Shown one piece after another: positions 21,205-29,586 of a DNA stretch of 45,100 nucleotides. The notes below the pieces were generated by a model. That model did no database searches. It was not told the DNA's origin and saw only the letters and a list, made by a program, of their open reading frames with translations. Origin of the DNA: CAYUNI01 sp964446245 (lineage in GTDB: Bacteria; Patescibacteriota; Minisyncoccia; Phycocordibacterales; XYD1-FULL-46-19); NCBI GenBank assembly GCA_964446245.1, contig CAYUNI010000004.1, positions 1 to 45,100 on the forward strand, read 5' to 3'. The position numbers and the translations under genes are program-made. Each line of letters begins with the position of its first letter. Within the stretch, counting starts at the first letter, position 1.

Positions 21205-21927
21205 TTAATCTTTGCTCTTTTTTTCGGGAACACCGTCTAGAACCGGAAGGGTGAGGGCTAAATATTCCCACAACAATTTCGGAGAAGCGGTAGGCCAATC
21301 AAGCCAAGTTCGAACCTGATTGATTGGCACAAAACTCGTCTTTAGCTTAGCAAAATTAGCTGGAATTGCAATTTGTTCAACCAAACTTATTTCTAACTGA
21401 TTTAAAAAAGTCGCCAAAGATGATCGACTAAAGACCTCATCTGCACCCAACCATTGCTTCGCCCAAGCTAAGCGTTTTGCAGGCAAACTACACCAGAAAT
21501 CAGCTCCCATTCCGGACTGAGCATGACGAAAATCGTAATTCAAAAAACGCGAACGAATCGTAGGTAATAATTGGTCTGGGTTGTCAGTAATAAGACAAAA
21601 GATACTATCCTCTGCTGGTTCTTCAAAAGTTTTTAGTAAAATATTTTGTGCTTCTATTCCCAGCCACCCAACATTCAAAACAAAAATATTCCCCAAGCCA
21701 GACAATGATTTTTGACTACTTCGCGCTTTCAACAGACGGGCGCCATCGGCTGACAATTGGTCAGTAGTCATATAAACCAAATCTGGATGGTTCAAAGGAT
21801 TTTCTGTTGACCAAAAAATTTTTAAACTAGAAAAAAGATTTTTAATTAGAACCTCTCGTTCGCCCGCAAATAAAAAAGCATGATGATTGCGAGTTTCTAA
21901 AAGATGGTTAAAAAAATCAATAGTCAT
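21205..21927 (-). CDS. holB: DNA polymerase III delta'-like clamp loader subunit
   Basis: The 240-residue protein resembles the AAA+ part of clamp loader delta': HHAFLFAGERE at the degenerate P-loop position, then AQNILLKTFEEPAEDSIFCL and ITDNPDQLLPTIRSRFLNYD, with the sensor and SRC-like arginine (SRF here). Delta' normally lacks ATPase activity and has a C-terminal collar domain. This protein is shorter than E. coli HolB (334) and the collar is reduced. It lies between mreB and frr on the same strand. Confidence 0.8.
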   Translation of the reverse strand: MTIDFFNHLLETRNHHAFLFAGEREVLIKNLFSSLKIFWSTENPLNHPDLVYMTTDQLSADGARLLKARSSQKSLSGLGNIFVLNVGWLGIEAQNILLKTFEEPAEDSIFCLITDNPDQLLPTIRSRFLNYDFRHAQSGMGADFWCSLPAKRLAWAKQWLGADEVFSRSSLATFLNQLEISLVEQIAIPANFAKLKTSFVPINQVRTWLDWPTASPKLLWEYLALTLPVLDGVPEKKSKD

Positions 21928-21953
21928 TAAAAATTAATTAGACGACCAGCAAA

Positions 21954-22967
21954 CTAATGTTTGGCGATAATACTCTTTTTATAAGTATCCAAATGATTTA
22001 ATGCCACTCCAGTCCCCTTAGCCACACAATATAAAGCCTCATCAGCCAAATAAGCTCGAACACCAGTCCGACGATAAATCAGTTCTGGCAAATTTCGTAA
22101 TTGAGATGTGCCGCCAGTCATTGTAATCCCCCGATCTATAATATCTGAAGAAAGTTCTGGTGGCGTTTCTTGGAAAACTACTTTAATCGCCTTAACCATT
22201 TCTCGTAGTTCATTATCTATTGCTTTTACAATCTCATTAGTTCTTATCTCTGCCGAACGAGGCAAACCGGTCAAAAAATCTCGTCCTTTGATAATAAAAA
22301 CTTCTTCCTCTTCGACCGGTACCGCCGAACCGATATTTATTTTAACCTCTTCCGCTGTTTTATCTCCGATCGCCAAGTTAAAGTTTTTCTTAATATAATC
22401 AGCAATCGCCTGATCAATTTTGTTTCCAGCATACTTAACAGAAGTCGAGGAAACAATTCCCCCCAAAGAAATCACAGCGACATCAGTCGTCCCACCACCA
22501 ATATCGACAATCATGTGCCCTCGAGCTTCGTGAATTGGTATCCCCGCACCGATCGCCGCTAAAATCGGCTCTTTCACCACATAAGCATTTTTAGCCCCCG
22601 CTTTCATTGCCGCCTCGATTACCGCTCGACGCTCGGTCGAAGTCACTCCCGCCGGAACGGAAACCATCACATCAGGTTTCAATAAATTGAATTTACCAAG
22701 AGCTTTGTTGATATAATAACGCAACATTGCTTCCGTCACTCGATAGTCAGCGATTACCCCATCTTTCATTGGTTTATAGGCAACAATAGTATCCGGAGTT
22801 TTGCCAACCATCTCTTTCGCCTCCGAACCGACCGCTACCACCTTATTATCCAAAAGAGAAACCGCTACTACCGATGGTTCATTCAAAACAATTCCCCGCC
22901 CAGGAACAAAAACCAAAGTGTTAGCTGTGCCTAAATCGATTCCTAGTTTTTTAACAAAAAAAGACAT
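21954..22967 (-). CDS. Second MreB paralogue
   Basis: This 337-residue actin homologue has GIDLGTANTLVFVPGRGIVL (phosphate 1), MIVDIGGGTTDVAVI (phosphate 2) and ITMTGGTSQLRNLPELI (adenosine motif). It is clearly MreB family yet distinct from the 351-residue MreB of the mre operon. It ends soon after LNHLDTYKKSIIAKH without the acidic tail. It lies downstream of murA (16 bp) and not with mreC, as MreB-like or Mbl-type paralogues often do. Two MreB proteins suggest co-filaments or separate tasks. Confidence 0.93.
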   Translation of the reverse strand: MSFFVKKLGIDLGTANTLVFVPGRGIVLNEPSVVAVSLLDNKVVAVGSEAKEMVGKTPDTIVAYKPMKDGVIADYRVTEAMLRYYINKALGKFNLLKPDVMVSVPAGVTSTERRAVIEAAMKAGAKNAYVVKEPILAAIGAGIPIHEARGHMIVDIGGGTTDVAVISLGGIVSSTSVKYAGNKIDQAIADYIKKNFNLAIGDKTAEEVKINIGSAVPVEEEEVFIIKGRDFLTGLPRSAEIRTNEIVKAIDNELREMVKAIKVVFQETPPELSSDIIDRGITMTGGTSQLRNLPELIYRRTGVRAYLADEALYCVAKGTGVALNHLDTYKKSIIAKH

Positions 22968-22982
22968 ATTTTATAAAGTTTT

Positions 22983-24290
22983 TTATTTCTCTACCTTGTC
23001 GCCACCTTCCCGCTTGATCGAAACTCCAACCGAACGCAGTTTTTCCTCCACTTTCTCATAACCTCGGTCGATATAACCGACATTATGGACTATCGAACGC
23101 CCCTCTGCAACAATCGCCCCCAAAACATAAGCCAAACCGGCTCGCAAATCAGGACTCTCTAACTCACGGCCATTAAGCTTCGTCGGGCCATCGATAATCG
23201 CCCGATGAGCATCTAATATTTTTGCTTGTGCCCCCATCCGGTTAAAAGCCTCTAAATAATTTAAACGTCCCTCAAAAATAGTTTCAAAAATAAAACTCTG
23301 TCCCACCGCTTGAGTAAGAAGAACAGATGCGGGAGCTTGCAAATCAGTCGGGAAACCCGGGTATTCATGAGTTTTGATATCCGAAGCTTTAAATTTCTTA
23401 TTTCGATTGCCAAAAATTCGAACTGACTTTTGATTTATTGAAAAATTAACCCCCACTTGTTCGAGCCAAGCAAACAAAGCATCCAAATGCTCTGGCACGA
23501 TATTGCTAATCGTCAAATCTTTTCCGACAAGCGCTCCCAAAATAATATAACTCCCCGCTTCGATCCTATCTGGAATCACTGGCCAGACAAAACCAGCCCC
23601 TGACAAAAGTTTAGACCCTCTTATCTCCAAAGTCGGTGTCCCAAGACCACGAATATCTGCTCCTCCCCTTTTCAATAACAACCCGAGTTGTTCAATTTCT
23701 GGCTCGATCGCACAATTTTTAAGAATAGTTGTCCCCTTGGCCAAAGTCGCGGCCATTAATAATGTCTCTGTCGCTGTCACACTAGGGGCACGGAAAAATA
23801 TTGTTGTCCCCCGCAAACCATCTGGCGCAGATAATTCAAAAAAACCATCCCGTTCTTTTATCTTTGCTCCCATTTTTTCAAAACTATCCAAAAAAATATC
23901 AATTGGTCTCTTGCCAATCACGCAACCTCCCGGAAACGGGAAGCTTACTTTCTTCATTCTAGCAAGCAATGGACCGGTCAAGACAATCGACGCACGCAAT
24001 TTTTTAGAAATTTTAGGACAAATTTTAGTCTGCAAAACTTTAGGCAAAACCAAATTAATTTTACCTTTTATCTCTTTTTTATTTACAGTCACGCCCAAAT
24101 CTTGAAGTAAAACAAGAGCTTGGCAGACGTCTTCAATATTTGGAACATTAGATAGAGATAATTCGTCGCGAAACAAAATACTAGCCGCTAACATCTTCAA
24201 AGCTGCATTTTTTGCTCCGCCAACAGCAATCTCTCCGCTCAAAGTCCGTCGGCCATTCAAACCTTCAATTAAAAAATAATCACTATTCAT
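22983..24290 (-). CDS. murA: UDP-N-acetylglucosamine 1-carboxyvinyltransferase MurA
   Basis: MurA transfers enolpyruvate from PEP to UDP-GlcNAc, the first committed step of peptidoglycan synthesis. I choose ATG 24290 (MNSDYFLIEGLNGRRTLSGE); an in-frame ATG at 24332 would add 14 residues and overlap the upstream gene. The catalytic loop reads PGGCVIGKRPID with the PEP-binding Cys present, so fosfomycin sensitivity is expected from family knowledge. Other family segments include VGGAKNAALK, EPEIEQLGLLL and YPGFPTDLQAP. At about 435 residues it is full length. The starts at 24299 and 24290 cannot be distinguished with certainty. Confidence 0.94.
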   Translation of the reverse strand: MNSDYFLIEGLNGRRTLSGEIAVGGAKNAALKMLAASILFRDELSLSNVPNIEDVCQALVLLQDLGVTVNKKEIKGKINLVLPKVLQTKICPKISKKLRASIVLTGPLLARMKKVSFPFPGGCVIGKRPIDIFLDSFEKMGAKIKERDGFFELSAPDGLRGTTIFFRAPSVTATETLLMAATLAKGTTILKNCAIEPEIEQLGLLLKRGGADIRGLGTPTLEIRGSKLLSGAGFVWPVIPDRIEAGSYIILGALVGKDLTISNIVPEHLDALFAWLEQVGVNFSINQKSVRIFGNRNKKFKASDIKTHEYPGFPTDLQAPASVLLTQAVGQSFIFETIFEGRLNYLEAFNRMGAQAKILDAHRAIIDGPTKLNGRELESPDLRAGLAYVLGAIVAEGRSIVHNVGYIDRGYEKVEEKLRSVGVSIKREGGDKVEK

Positions 24291-24303
24291 CCGGCCCATT
24301 TTC

Positions 24304-26376
24304 TCATACCAAGATGTCTTGCGCAAGAACACCCTTTTTCAACTCAAATTCTGGAGATTGATAAACCTTTTGATAAGATCCATCGGGCATTTTTTCTTCT
24401 ATAGTCAAATAATAATTTCCCGGCCGCACTAGGAGATAAACTCGCCCCAATTGATCAGTACTAACCGCTTTGATTTGCTGATTGACACCAGACATAAATA
24501 GTCGCACCAAAGCAAAAGGAAGTGGCTCACCCGTAGCTTGCCTTTTTACAGCAACGACCGGGTGAGTGACCTGCCAATAAGTCTGAAAACTATAAATTAA
24601 AATATAGATCAACAGCAAAACTAAATCCCACCAAGCAGGATAAAAAATTGATTTTAAAGCCGAAAGAATAAAACCACTATAAAAAACTGTACCAATAATT
24701 CTCTTCCGCCATGTTTCTTTTTTAGAATAAATTTGGAAAAAATTGGTTTTAGTTTTGGCAAATTCATTCCAGTCAAACTCTAATGGATCCATTGGTATAT
24801 TAAGATTCAAAACTTCTGTCCCTTGATAATTTATCGGTTGTCCGAAATATAAATTATCATACAATTCGTCTGACTGACGACCAACCAAACTCTGAGAAGG
24901 AAATCGATAGTGCGTCTTGCCCGCCTTGACCAAATAAGTTGCTGGCGGCAAAAGAAAGCCATAACGTCCATCGATATCAGTAATCGCACTCCCTGCCTCC
25001 TTCCCATCTTTTTCGACCGTCACGTAGACTGGATCAAGGGGACGTTTTGTCACCGAATCATAAACCGTCCCCCAAGGTTCGCGGCGTTTTCTGATTCCTA
25101 GCCAGCCCAACAAAGCATAAACTCCTCTTACCAATAAAAGATAAAAATCATAAGCCGAGGAAGCTTTCCCGGCGACGACCGCCACTTGGACTAAACCAGC
25201 CAGCAAACCACCAGAAATTACCAAAGGGGTCACCGCCCCCCCGTCAAAATTTTGGGCTGAAGAAAGGAAATCTAAACTCGAACGAGAAACTACCAAGACT
25301 GAATGTAAAGTTTTTATTGATTGGTCATCATAATTTATTAAGTAAATCTTCGCTGGATAAGACCCCGGCATCTCAAGGGGGCCGATAGTCGCGGTGTAAG
25401 CTGTCCCGGCTTTATTAATTCGCAAAAGAAAAGAAAAAGTCTGTCGGCTGTCCTTAGGATCAGTTAGGACTAGGCCGATTGTTTTTAAGCTCTTGGGTAA
25501 TTTATCTGCCCTAACTTCAAAAACAGTATCTAAACGAGCATTTAATTTTATTTGACCAATATCAAAAGCTTGGGGCAGGCGACCAGATTGATAAGCCAAA
25601 AAATCACCTAAACCGAGACTGACAATCAATGGGTCACGACTTTCCACTTGAGGCAAAGAAGCAAAGGGGTTTGTCTGATCATCAGTTAACCCTCCATTAT
25701 CGATTATTGGTAAAGTGGTAGTAGGAGTAGTAGTAGGGGTAGGTTCGGTTGGTGGCTTCCTCGTCCCTCGGTAAGCTGTTGCCAAAGCACCAGAAGAAAA
25801 ACCATCATCTTCGCTACGAACAAAAGCCGCATAAAAATAACTTACATCCAATTCCACTCCTTGATCAACCACCGACTCTCCCGTCCCCTCATAAATCACC
25901 ACCCCATCGTTAGGATTTTCTGGTATTCCTCTTGACGATCTGATCACCCGAACTGACAAAAATTTAGAATAATTCGGATTTTGCCAACTTAAAAAAACTT
26001 CTTTATGGGTAGTAGAAAAAGTCGCCACAAAACGACCGACATTGGGAATATCCCCATAGGTGCAAGTGCCATCATCTTTTTTGGCTTTAGGATCATAATT
26101 TAGTGCCTGACTATCAGTACATCCTTCCAAGACAAGGGGTGGGGTAGTCGTCGGGTAGATTTCACCACCGCCACCCGGTCCAGGCGGAGTAGTACAACTT
26201 CCCCCTGAGCAAGTGACACTTACTGTAATATCCGTCGCCGCCAAAGCGGGAAAAAATACTTTTTCCTTCCAGCCAATAAAAACGCCAAAGCCTACGAGGA
26301 TGATTAAAAAAAACTTTTTTTGGGAATAAGAAAAAAATACCATTTTGTTTTTATTACAGAGCCGTCGCTGTGACAA
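24304..26376 (-). CDS. Large multi-domain surface or membrane protein with carboxypeptidase-regulatory-like domains
   Basis: The 690-residue protein has an N-terminal signal or anchor helix (about residues 14-32) and a Pro/Thr-rich stretch. Then comes a Cys-containing calcium-binding-like segment CTDSQALNYDPKAKKDDGTC, a fibronectin-III-like domain, a second Pro/Thr linker and a beta domain. A helix near residue 375 is followed by a carboxypeptidase-regulatory-like domain (GTVYDSVTKRPLDPVYVTV ... DIDGRYGFLLPPATYLVKAG), a pair of membrane helices and a second such domain at the C-terminus. It overlaps the next gene upstream by 23 bp, so it belongs with the secreted proteins at 26354-28014. Likely a cell surface or envelope assembly component. 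Exact role unknown. Confidence 0.65.
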   Translation of the reverse strand: MSQRRLCNKNKMVFFSYSQKKFFLIILVGFGVFIGWKEKVFFPALAATDITVSVTCSGGSCTTPPGPGGGGEIYPTTTPPLVLEGCTDSQALNYDPKAKKDDGTCTYGDIPNVGRFVATFSTTHKEVFLSWQNPNYSKFLSVRVIRSSRGIPENPNDGVVIYEGTGESVVDQGVELDVSYFYAAFVRSEDDGFSSGALATAYRGTRKPPTEPTPTTTPTTTLPIIDNGGLTDDQTNPFASLPQVESRDPLIVSLGLGDFLAYQSGRLPQAFDIGQIKLNARLDTVFEVRADKLPKSLKTIGLVLTDPKDSRQTFSFLLRINKAGTAYTATIGPLEMPGSYPAKIYLINYDDQSIKTLHSVLVVSRSSLDFLSSAQNFDGGAVTPLVISGGLLAGLVQVAVVAGKASSAYDFYLLLVRGVYALLGWLGIRKRREPWGTVYDSVTKRPLDPVYVTVEKDGKEAGSAITDIDGRYGFLLPPATYLVKAGKTHYRFPSQSLVGRQSDELYDNLYFGQPINYQGTEVLNLNIPMDPLEFDWNEFAKTKTNFFQIYSKKETWRKRIIGTVFYSGFILSALKSIFYPAWWDLVLLLIYILIYSFQTYWQVTHPVVAVKRQATGEPLPFALVRLFMSGVNQQIKAVSTDQLGRVYLLVRPGNYYLTIEEKMPDGSYQKVYQSPEFELKKGVLAQDILV

Positions 26377-27115
26377 TCACCGTTGCGGTATAGTCTCCCT
26401 GCGGTTGAGATTTTGCTGCTCCTGCTTCTGCTCTAAATTTAATTGTAGTGTCCGAACCCGAAGGAGTATTCTCTCCTGAAGATTGAGCAATTATTTGGTC
26501 AGAAGTAGACAATCCAGACCAGCAACTATTGGCTGTCTGGAGCGAACCCGTCCCACAAACACTGCCATTGTCCTTCAAAGAAGAAACGATGTCTCCTCCC
26601 TTAACCGAAAAGCCAAAACTCGCCTGGTCAGTAGCGACCGACCAGGCAAAACTCGGACTAGCAACTGTCCCAGAAAAATTAGCGAAGCTATTAGCGCCAG
26701 AAACCAAAGCAGGATTAGCTGAGGACCTAATTGCTAAAGAATAACCAGCCGAATTGTCGGTGACGACGGACCACACTCCTTGACCCTCAGCTTGGCCACC
26801 ACTTGAACCGCTAATTGTCCCACTAAGAGAAATATTAGATGGACCCGATAAATCTAAATAACTGGCATTACGCATCGCTTGATAACCCGCCCGAATTTTA
26901 TTAACAGAGTCACTGTCACCTGAAGCGATTTCACCTGCCGTATCTTCTAGATTGTAATTAGTCGAAGAACTAAAACCTCCAGCAAAATTAATGCTATCTG
27001 ATTCGATTCGATAATTAGTGCTACTAGCTACATAGCCGACATAGCCAAAAGCTGTCCCAAAAAAAAGACTATAAAAGGCAATCACTCCCGCAATTAAAAA
27101 TTTCTGTTTCATCAT
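26354..27115 (-). CDS. Secreted surface protein with Ser/Gly/Asn-rich repeats
   Basis: The 253-residue protein has a clear signal peptide (about residues 1-24, ending TAFGYVG). Two similar segments follow, SSTNYRIESDSINFAGGF and SSTNYNLEDTAGEIASG, then RAGYQAMR. A Ser/Gly/Thr-rich beta region continues to the end with only two cysteines (about residue 190-200). The repeated STNY.(I/L)E motif followed by AGYQ is something I associate with secreted Candidate Phyla proteins, though I cannot verify that here. It overlaps both neighbours (1 bp upstream, 23 bp downstream), so the three are translated as a unit. Probably displayed or secreted; function unknown. Confidence 0.65.
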   Translation of the reverse strand: MMKQKFLIAGVIAFYSLFFGTAFGYVGYVASSTNYRIESDSINFAGGFSSSTNYNLEDTAGEIASGDSDSVNKIRAGYQAMRNASYLDLSGPSNISLSGTISGSSGGQAEGQGVWSVVTDNSAGYSLAIRSSANPALVSGANSFANFSGTVASPSFAWSVATDQASFGFSVKGGDIVSSLKDNGSVCGTGSLQTANSCWSGLSTSDQIIAQSSGENTPSGSDTTIKFRAEAGAAKSQPQGDYTATVIVTATAL

Positions 27116-28014
27116 TATTTACGGCGATGTTTTAATTTTATCACAAAGTGGGTAAGTAAAAAGACAAAAACAATCAATCCCAACCCTATTAATGAAAGAA
27201 CCCAAGCCTGACTACCCCGCCACAACCAAAAAGATTTTGTTTCAATTTGATCGCCATAGCCTAAGTTTAATTTTAACTCTAATTTATACCAACCAAACAA
27301 ATTTCCCGGATCGATAACTTGTTCTTTTGTTCGTTCTGATTGTGGCAAGACAAACCACGGCTCAATTGACCACTCTTTCACAATCCGACCGCGCCAATTT
27401 TTTAATTGAATAAGCCCATAAGGAGTTAGATAAACATTGCCTTCATTTCGATAAGAAATAAAGGTTTCGATTCGAGAGTCGGGAAAAGAGCGAGAAGTCT
27501 GTCCCCAATTTACGACCACTCCCCGTTCAGTCGCCTCTCCTTTTATTCGTAAAAAAATAAGTGAAGCGATTCTAGACCGAATAGTGGCGCCTTTATTTGT
27601 ACCTTCTCTGTTTTCTGGCTCGACAATTACTGCCGACCAATATCCGCCCGGTCCAGCCGAAGATGGTACAGATATATTCACCGGAATCTTAGTCTTTCCT
27701 CCTGCTGGAATAAAAATTTTAGTCACATCCTGAGATAAAAAAGGTCGAAGCGAATTGGGATAATTTAGATCAGCTAAAAAGTCAACTTTATTTTCTTTGG
27801 CCCAACGAAAATCTTCTACCTTTATAAAAAAATTAGACCCTGTCCCTAAGTGATTTTCAATTTGTAAATCAAAGGACTTGGTCTCGCTCGGAGAAAGCCA
27901 GAGCTCTGTTTTTGCCGGCCAGACCCGAAAGCTACCAGCGGTATCAGCCAAGGCTAACCCACACCATAAACTAAAAAACAAGATGAATAAAATTTTAATC
28001 GAAAAACGAAACAT
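27115..28014 (-). CDS. Secreted DUF916-like protein with C-terminal membrane anchor
   Basis: The 299-residue protein has a signal peptide (about residues 1-23), then a beta-rich extracellular region beginning FRVWPAKTELWLSPSETKSF. A second segment, IPVNISVPSSAGPGGYWSAV, is of the type seen in DUF916 or NEW3-like domains of Gram-positive WxL-associated proteins. A transmembrane helix (about residues 270-292) and a basic tail end the protein. That topology resembles cell surface complex proteins that hold partners near peptidoglycan. The neighbouring secreted proteins at 24304-27115 are probable partners. Confidence 0.65.
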   Translation of the reverse strand: MFRFSIKILFILFFSLWCGLALADTAGSFRVWPAKTELWLSPSETKSFDLQIENHLGTGSNFFIKVEDFRWAKENKVDFLADLNYPNSLRPFLSQDVTKIFIPAGGKTKIPVNISVPSSAGPGGYWSAVIVEPENREGTNKGATIRSRIASLIFLRIKGEATERGVVVNWGQTSRSFPDSRIETFISYRNEGNVYLTPYGLIQLKNWRGRIVKEWSIEPWFVLPQSERTKEQVIDPGNLFGWYKLELKLNLGYGDQIETKSFWLWRGSQAWVLSLIGLGLIVFVFLLTHFVIKLKHRRK

Positions 28015-28019
28015 AAAAA

Positions 28020-29378
28020 TTATTTTTTCACTGGGGTTAAGACAAATAAGTAATCAGATCCGCGTTCGTTTTTAAAAATAGGTGTAATGATGCCAGTCTT
28101 GCCCCCTTGATCCATCCTGATTTCTACCTGATCAGAAAAAGATGCTTCTAGCTTCTTTTTCAACTCTGCATCGCGACGAGAATCACCAGTCGAAGGAACA
28201 ATCAAAAGCCCTTGGCTCTCGGTGACTATCGCTCGACCACCACTAGCTTCTGCTACCAATTGGCTAATCTCTTTTTTTAGACTTAGAGTCACTTCTTTCT
28301 TTATCTCGCTTCTTAATTCTTCGACTGTCGTCGTCCCAAAAGTTGATTGCAGAGAAGCTTGTTCTATGTTGTCGTCGCTTAAAGCAGAATTTAGATTCTG
28401 TGAATTAAGCTTAGATAAACCCAAAAACTTCTGCCAATTAGAAACAAATAAATTCCAAAGCTCCGACAACCAATCAGTAAACCAATAATAGACATTCGGT
28501 CCGATTGCGTTGATTGCCGCCAAAGAAATTTCCGGTCGAGGTGCTGGAATACCTTTAACTATTACCACTGGCTCATTTAATTTTGTATTCAACACTTCCC
28601 AACCAACAACAATCGATGTTTTCGTCCCATAGCTAACGCCTTTAATCTTTTGGGATAATAAATCCAATCTTCCGGCAAACCAAGCAATCGTCCGATCAAT
28701 AAAATCTAAACCCGAAAACAATTTTACTTGAATTGCTGGCCAATTAATCCAATTTAAAACAGATTCGATTACTCCCCCAACCCAATCAAAAGATAGGATA
28801 CCTACTAGCCACACCCCACTATCCAAGATTGCTTGCGTAGATAGATCTAAATATTTTTTAACAAAAGAAAAAACCTGTCGAACAAAAGATTGAGCGAACT
28901 CTCCACCTTGTATTCCCAGCTGGTAAGCATTAGCCAGAGAATAATTGGCTAAATTTTTACCCAAGAGCAAAGACTCTTCGGCTGAAGAAACAATCAGAGT
29001 ACTTCGTTCGGTAGTGGTTTGTCTAAAACTATTCCCGACACTTGCGATCTCTAATGAGCTACGGCTTAGAGTAAAAATCAATTTCCCGCCCCAATTAGCC
29101 GTCCAACTTTCTAAATCTTGACTAGTCTTAATCGCCGTCTGGCCTAAAGCAAAACAAAAAACAAAAATTACTGTCGCTACTACTGAAGGAAAAATGTTAG
29201 TCGCCAAAGCCGGAAACCTTTTAGGCGAAGTGACAAGAGTTTTTATTTCAATAGGCTGAGGACCAGAAACTAGATCTACTTTCGATAAAGATGTCGCCCC
29301 ATTCAACAAAGCCTCATCCCAAGAATCGCCACTTGAACTTTGATTGGTGGAATTAATTGGAGTCGACTGAATCGTCAT
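28020..29378 (-). CDS. Unknown single-pass membrane protein with large extracytoplasmic domain
   Basis: The 452-residue protein has about 55 polar residues, one hydrophobic helix (about residues 63-82, VVATVIFVFCFALGQTAIKT) and a long region with weakly hydrophobic Trp-rich stretches. Near residue 345 there is a Glu/Lys-rich coiled-coil-like segment (TTVEELRSEIKKEVTLSLKK). The end forms a beta-like module (IVTESQGLLIVPSTGDSRRD, VEIRMDQGGKTGIITPIF). I do not recognise a family. It is 5 bp upstream of the DUF916-like gene and likely heads this surface operon, with a promoter directly before it. Confidence 0.6.
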   Translation of the reverse strand: MTIQSTPINSTNQSSSGDSWDEALLNGATSLSKVDLVSGPQPIEIKTLVTSPKRFPALATNIFPSVVATVIFVFCFALGQTAIKTSQDLESWTANWGGKLIFTLSRSSLEIASVGNSFRQTTTERSTLIVSSAEESLLLGKNLANYSLANAYQLGIQGGEFAQSFVRQVFSFVKKYLDLSTQAILDSGVWLVGILSFDWVGGVIESVLNWINWPAIQVKLFSGLDFIDRTIAWFAGRLDLLSQKIKGVSYGTKTSIVVGWEVLNTKLNEPVVIVKGIPAPRPEISLAAINAIGPNVYYWFTDWLSELWNLFVSNWQKFLGLSKLNSQNLNSALSDDNIEQASLQSTFGTTTVEELRSEIKKEVTLSLKKEISQLVAEASGGRAIVTESQGLLIVPSTGDSRRDAELKKKLEASFSDQVEIRMDQGGKTGIITPIFKNERGSDYLFVLTPVKK

Positions 29379-29386
29379 TTGTTTTA

Positions 29387-29415
29387 ATTATAAGAAAAAA
29401 CATCTGAAAGTGCAA
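29387..29415 (-). promoter_or_regulatory. Promoter of the surface-protein operon
   Basis: TTGCAC (29415-29410), 17 bp, TATAAT (29392-29387). The -10 lies 8 nt from the ATG at 29378, so transcription should start at or next to the start codon and the mRNA should be leaderless. Confidence 0.7.
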
Positions 29416-29520
29416 AATTTAAAGTGTAGAATAAAAAAGTTTTTATCCAAAATTTATTTATTCGTATCATTCTTATGCCCATTCACACTATTCGCATAGT
29501 ATCTTTTAAATACAAAGGAA

Positions 29521-29541
29521 TACATAGGACTGCCCTATGTA
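29521..29541. repeat. Palindrome upstream of priA
   Basis: TACATAGG (29521-29528) and CCTATGTA (29534-29541) form a perfect 8-bp dyad with a 5-nt centre in the divergent intergenic region, 46 bp before the priA start. It could be an operator or a small hairpin. Confidence 0.5.
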
Positions 29542-29586
29542 AGACTTTCTGGTCAACTGCCGAAAAAAGGATATACTATCGATAAG

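Noticed and set aside
21205..21927. Loss of the P-loop in the delta'-like gene as a novelty
   Set aside because: Delta' subunits commonly lack a functional P-loop, so this is expected.
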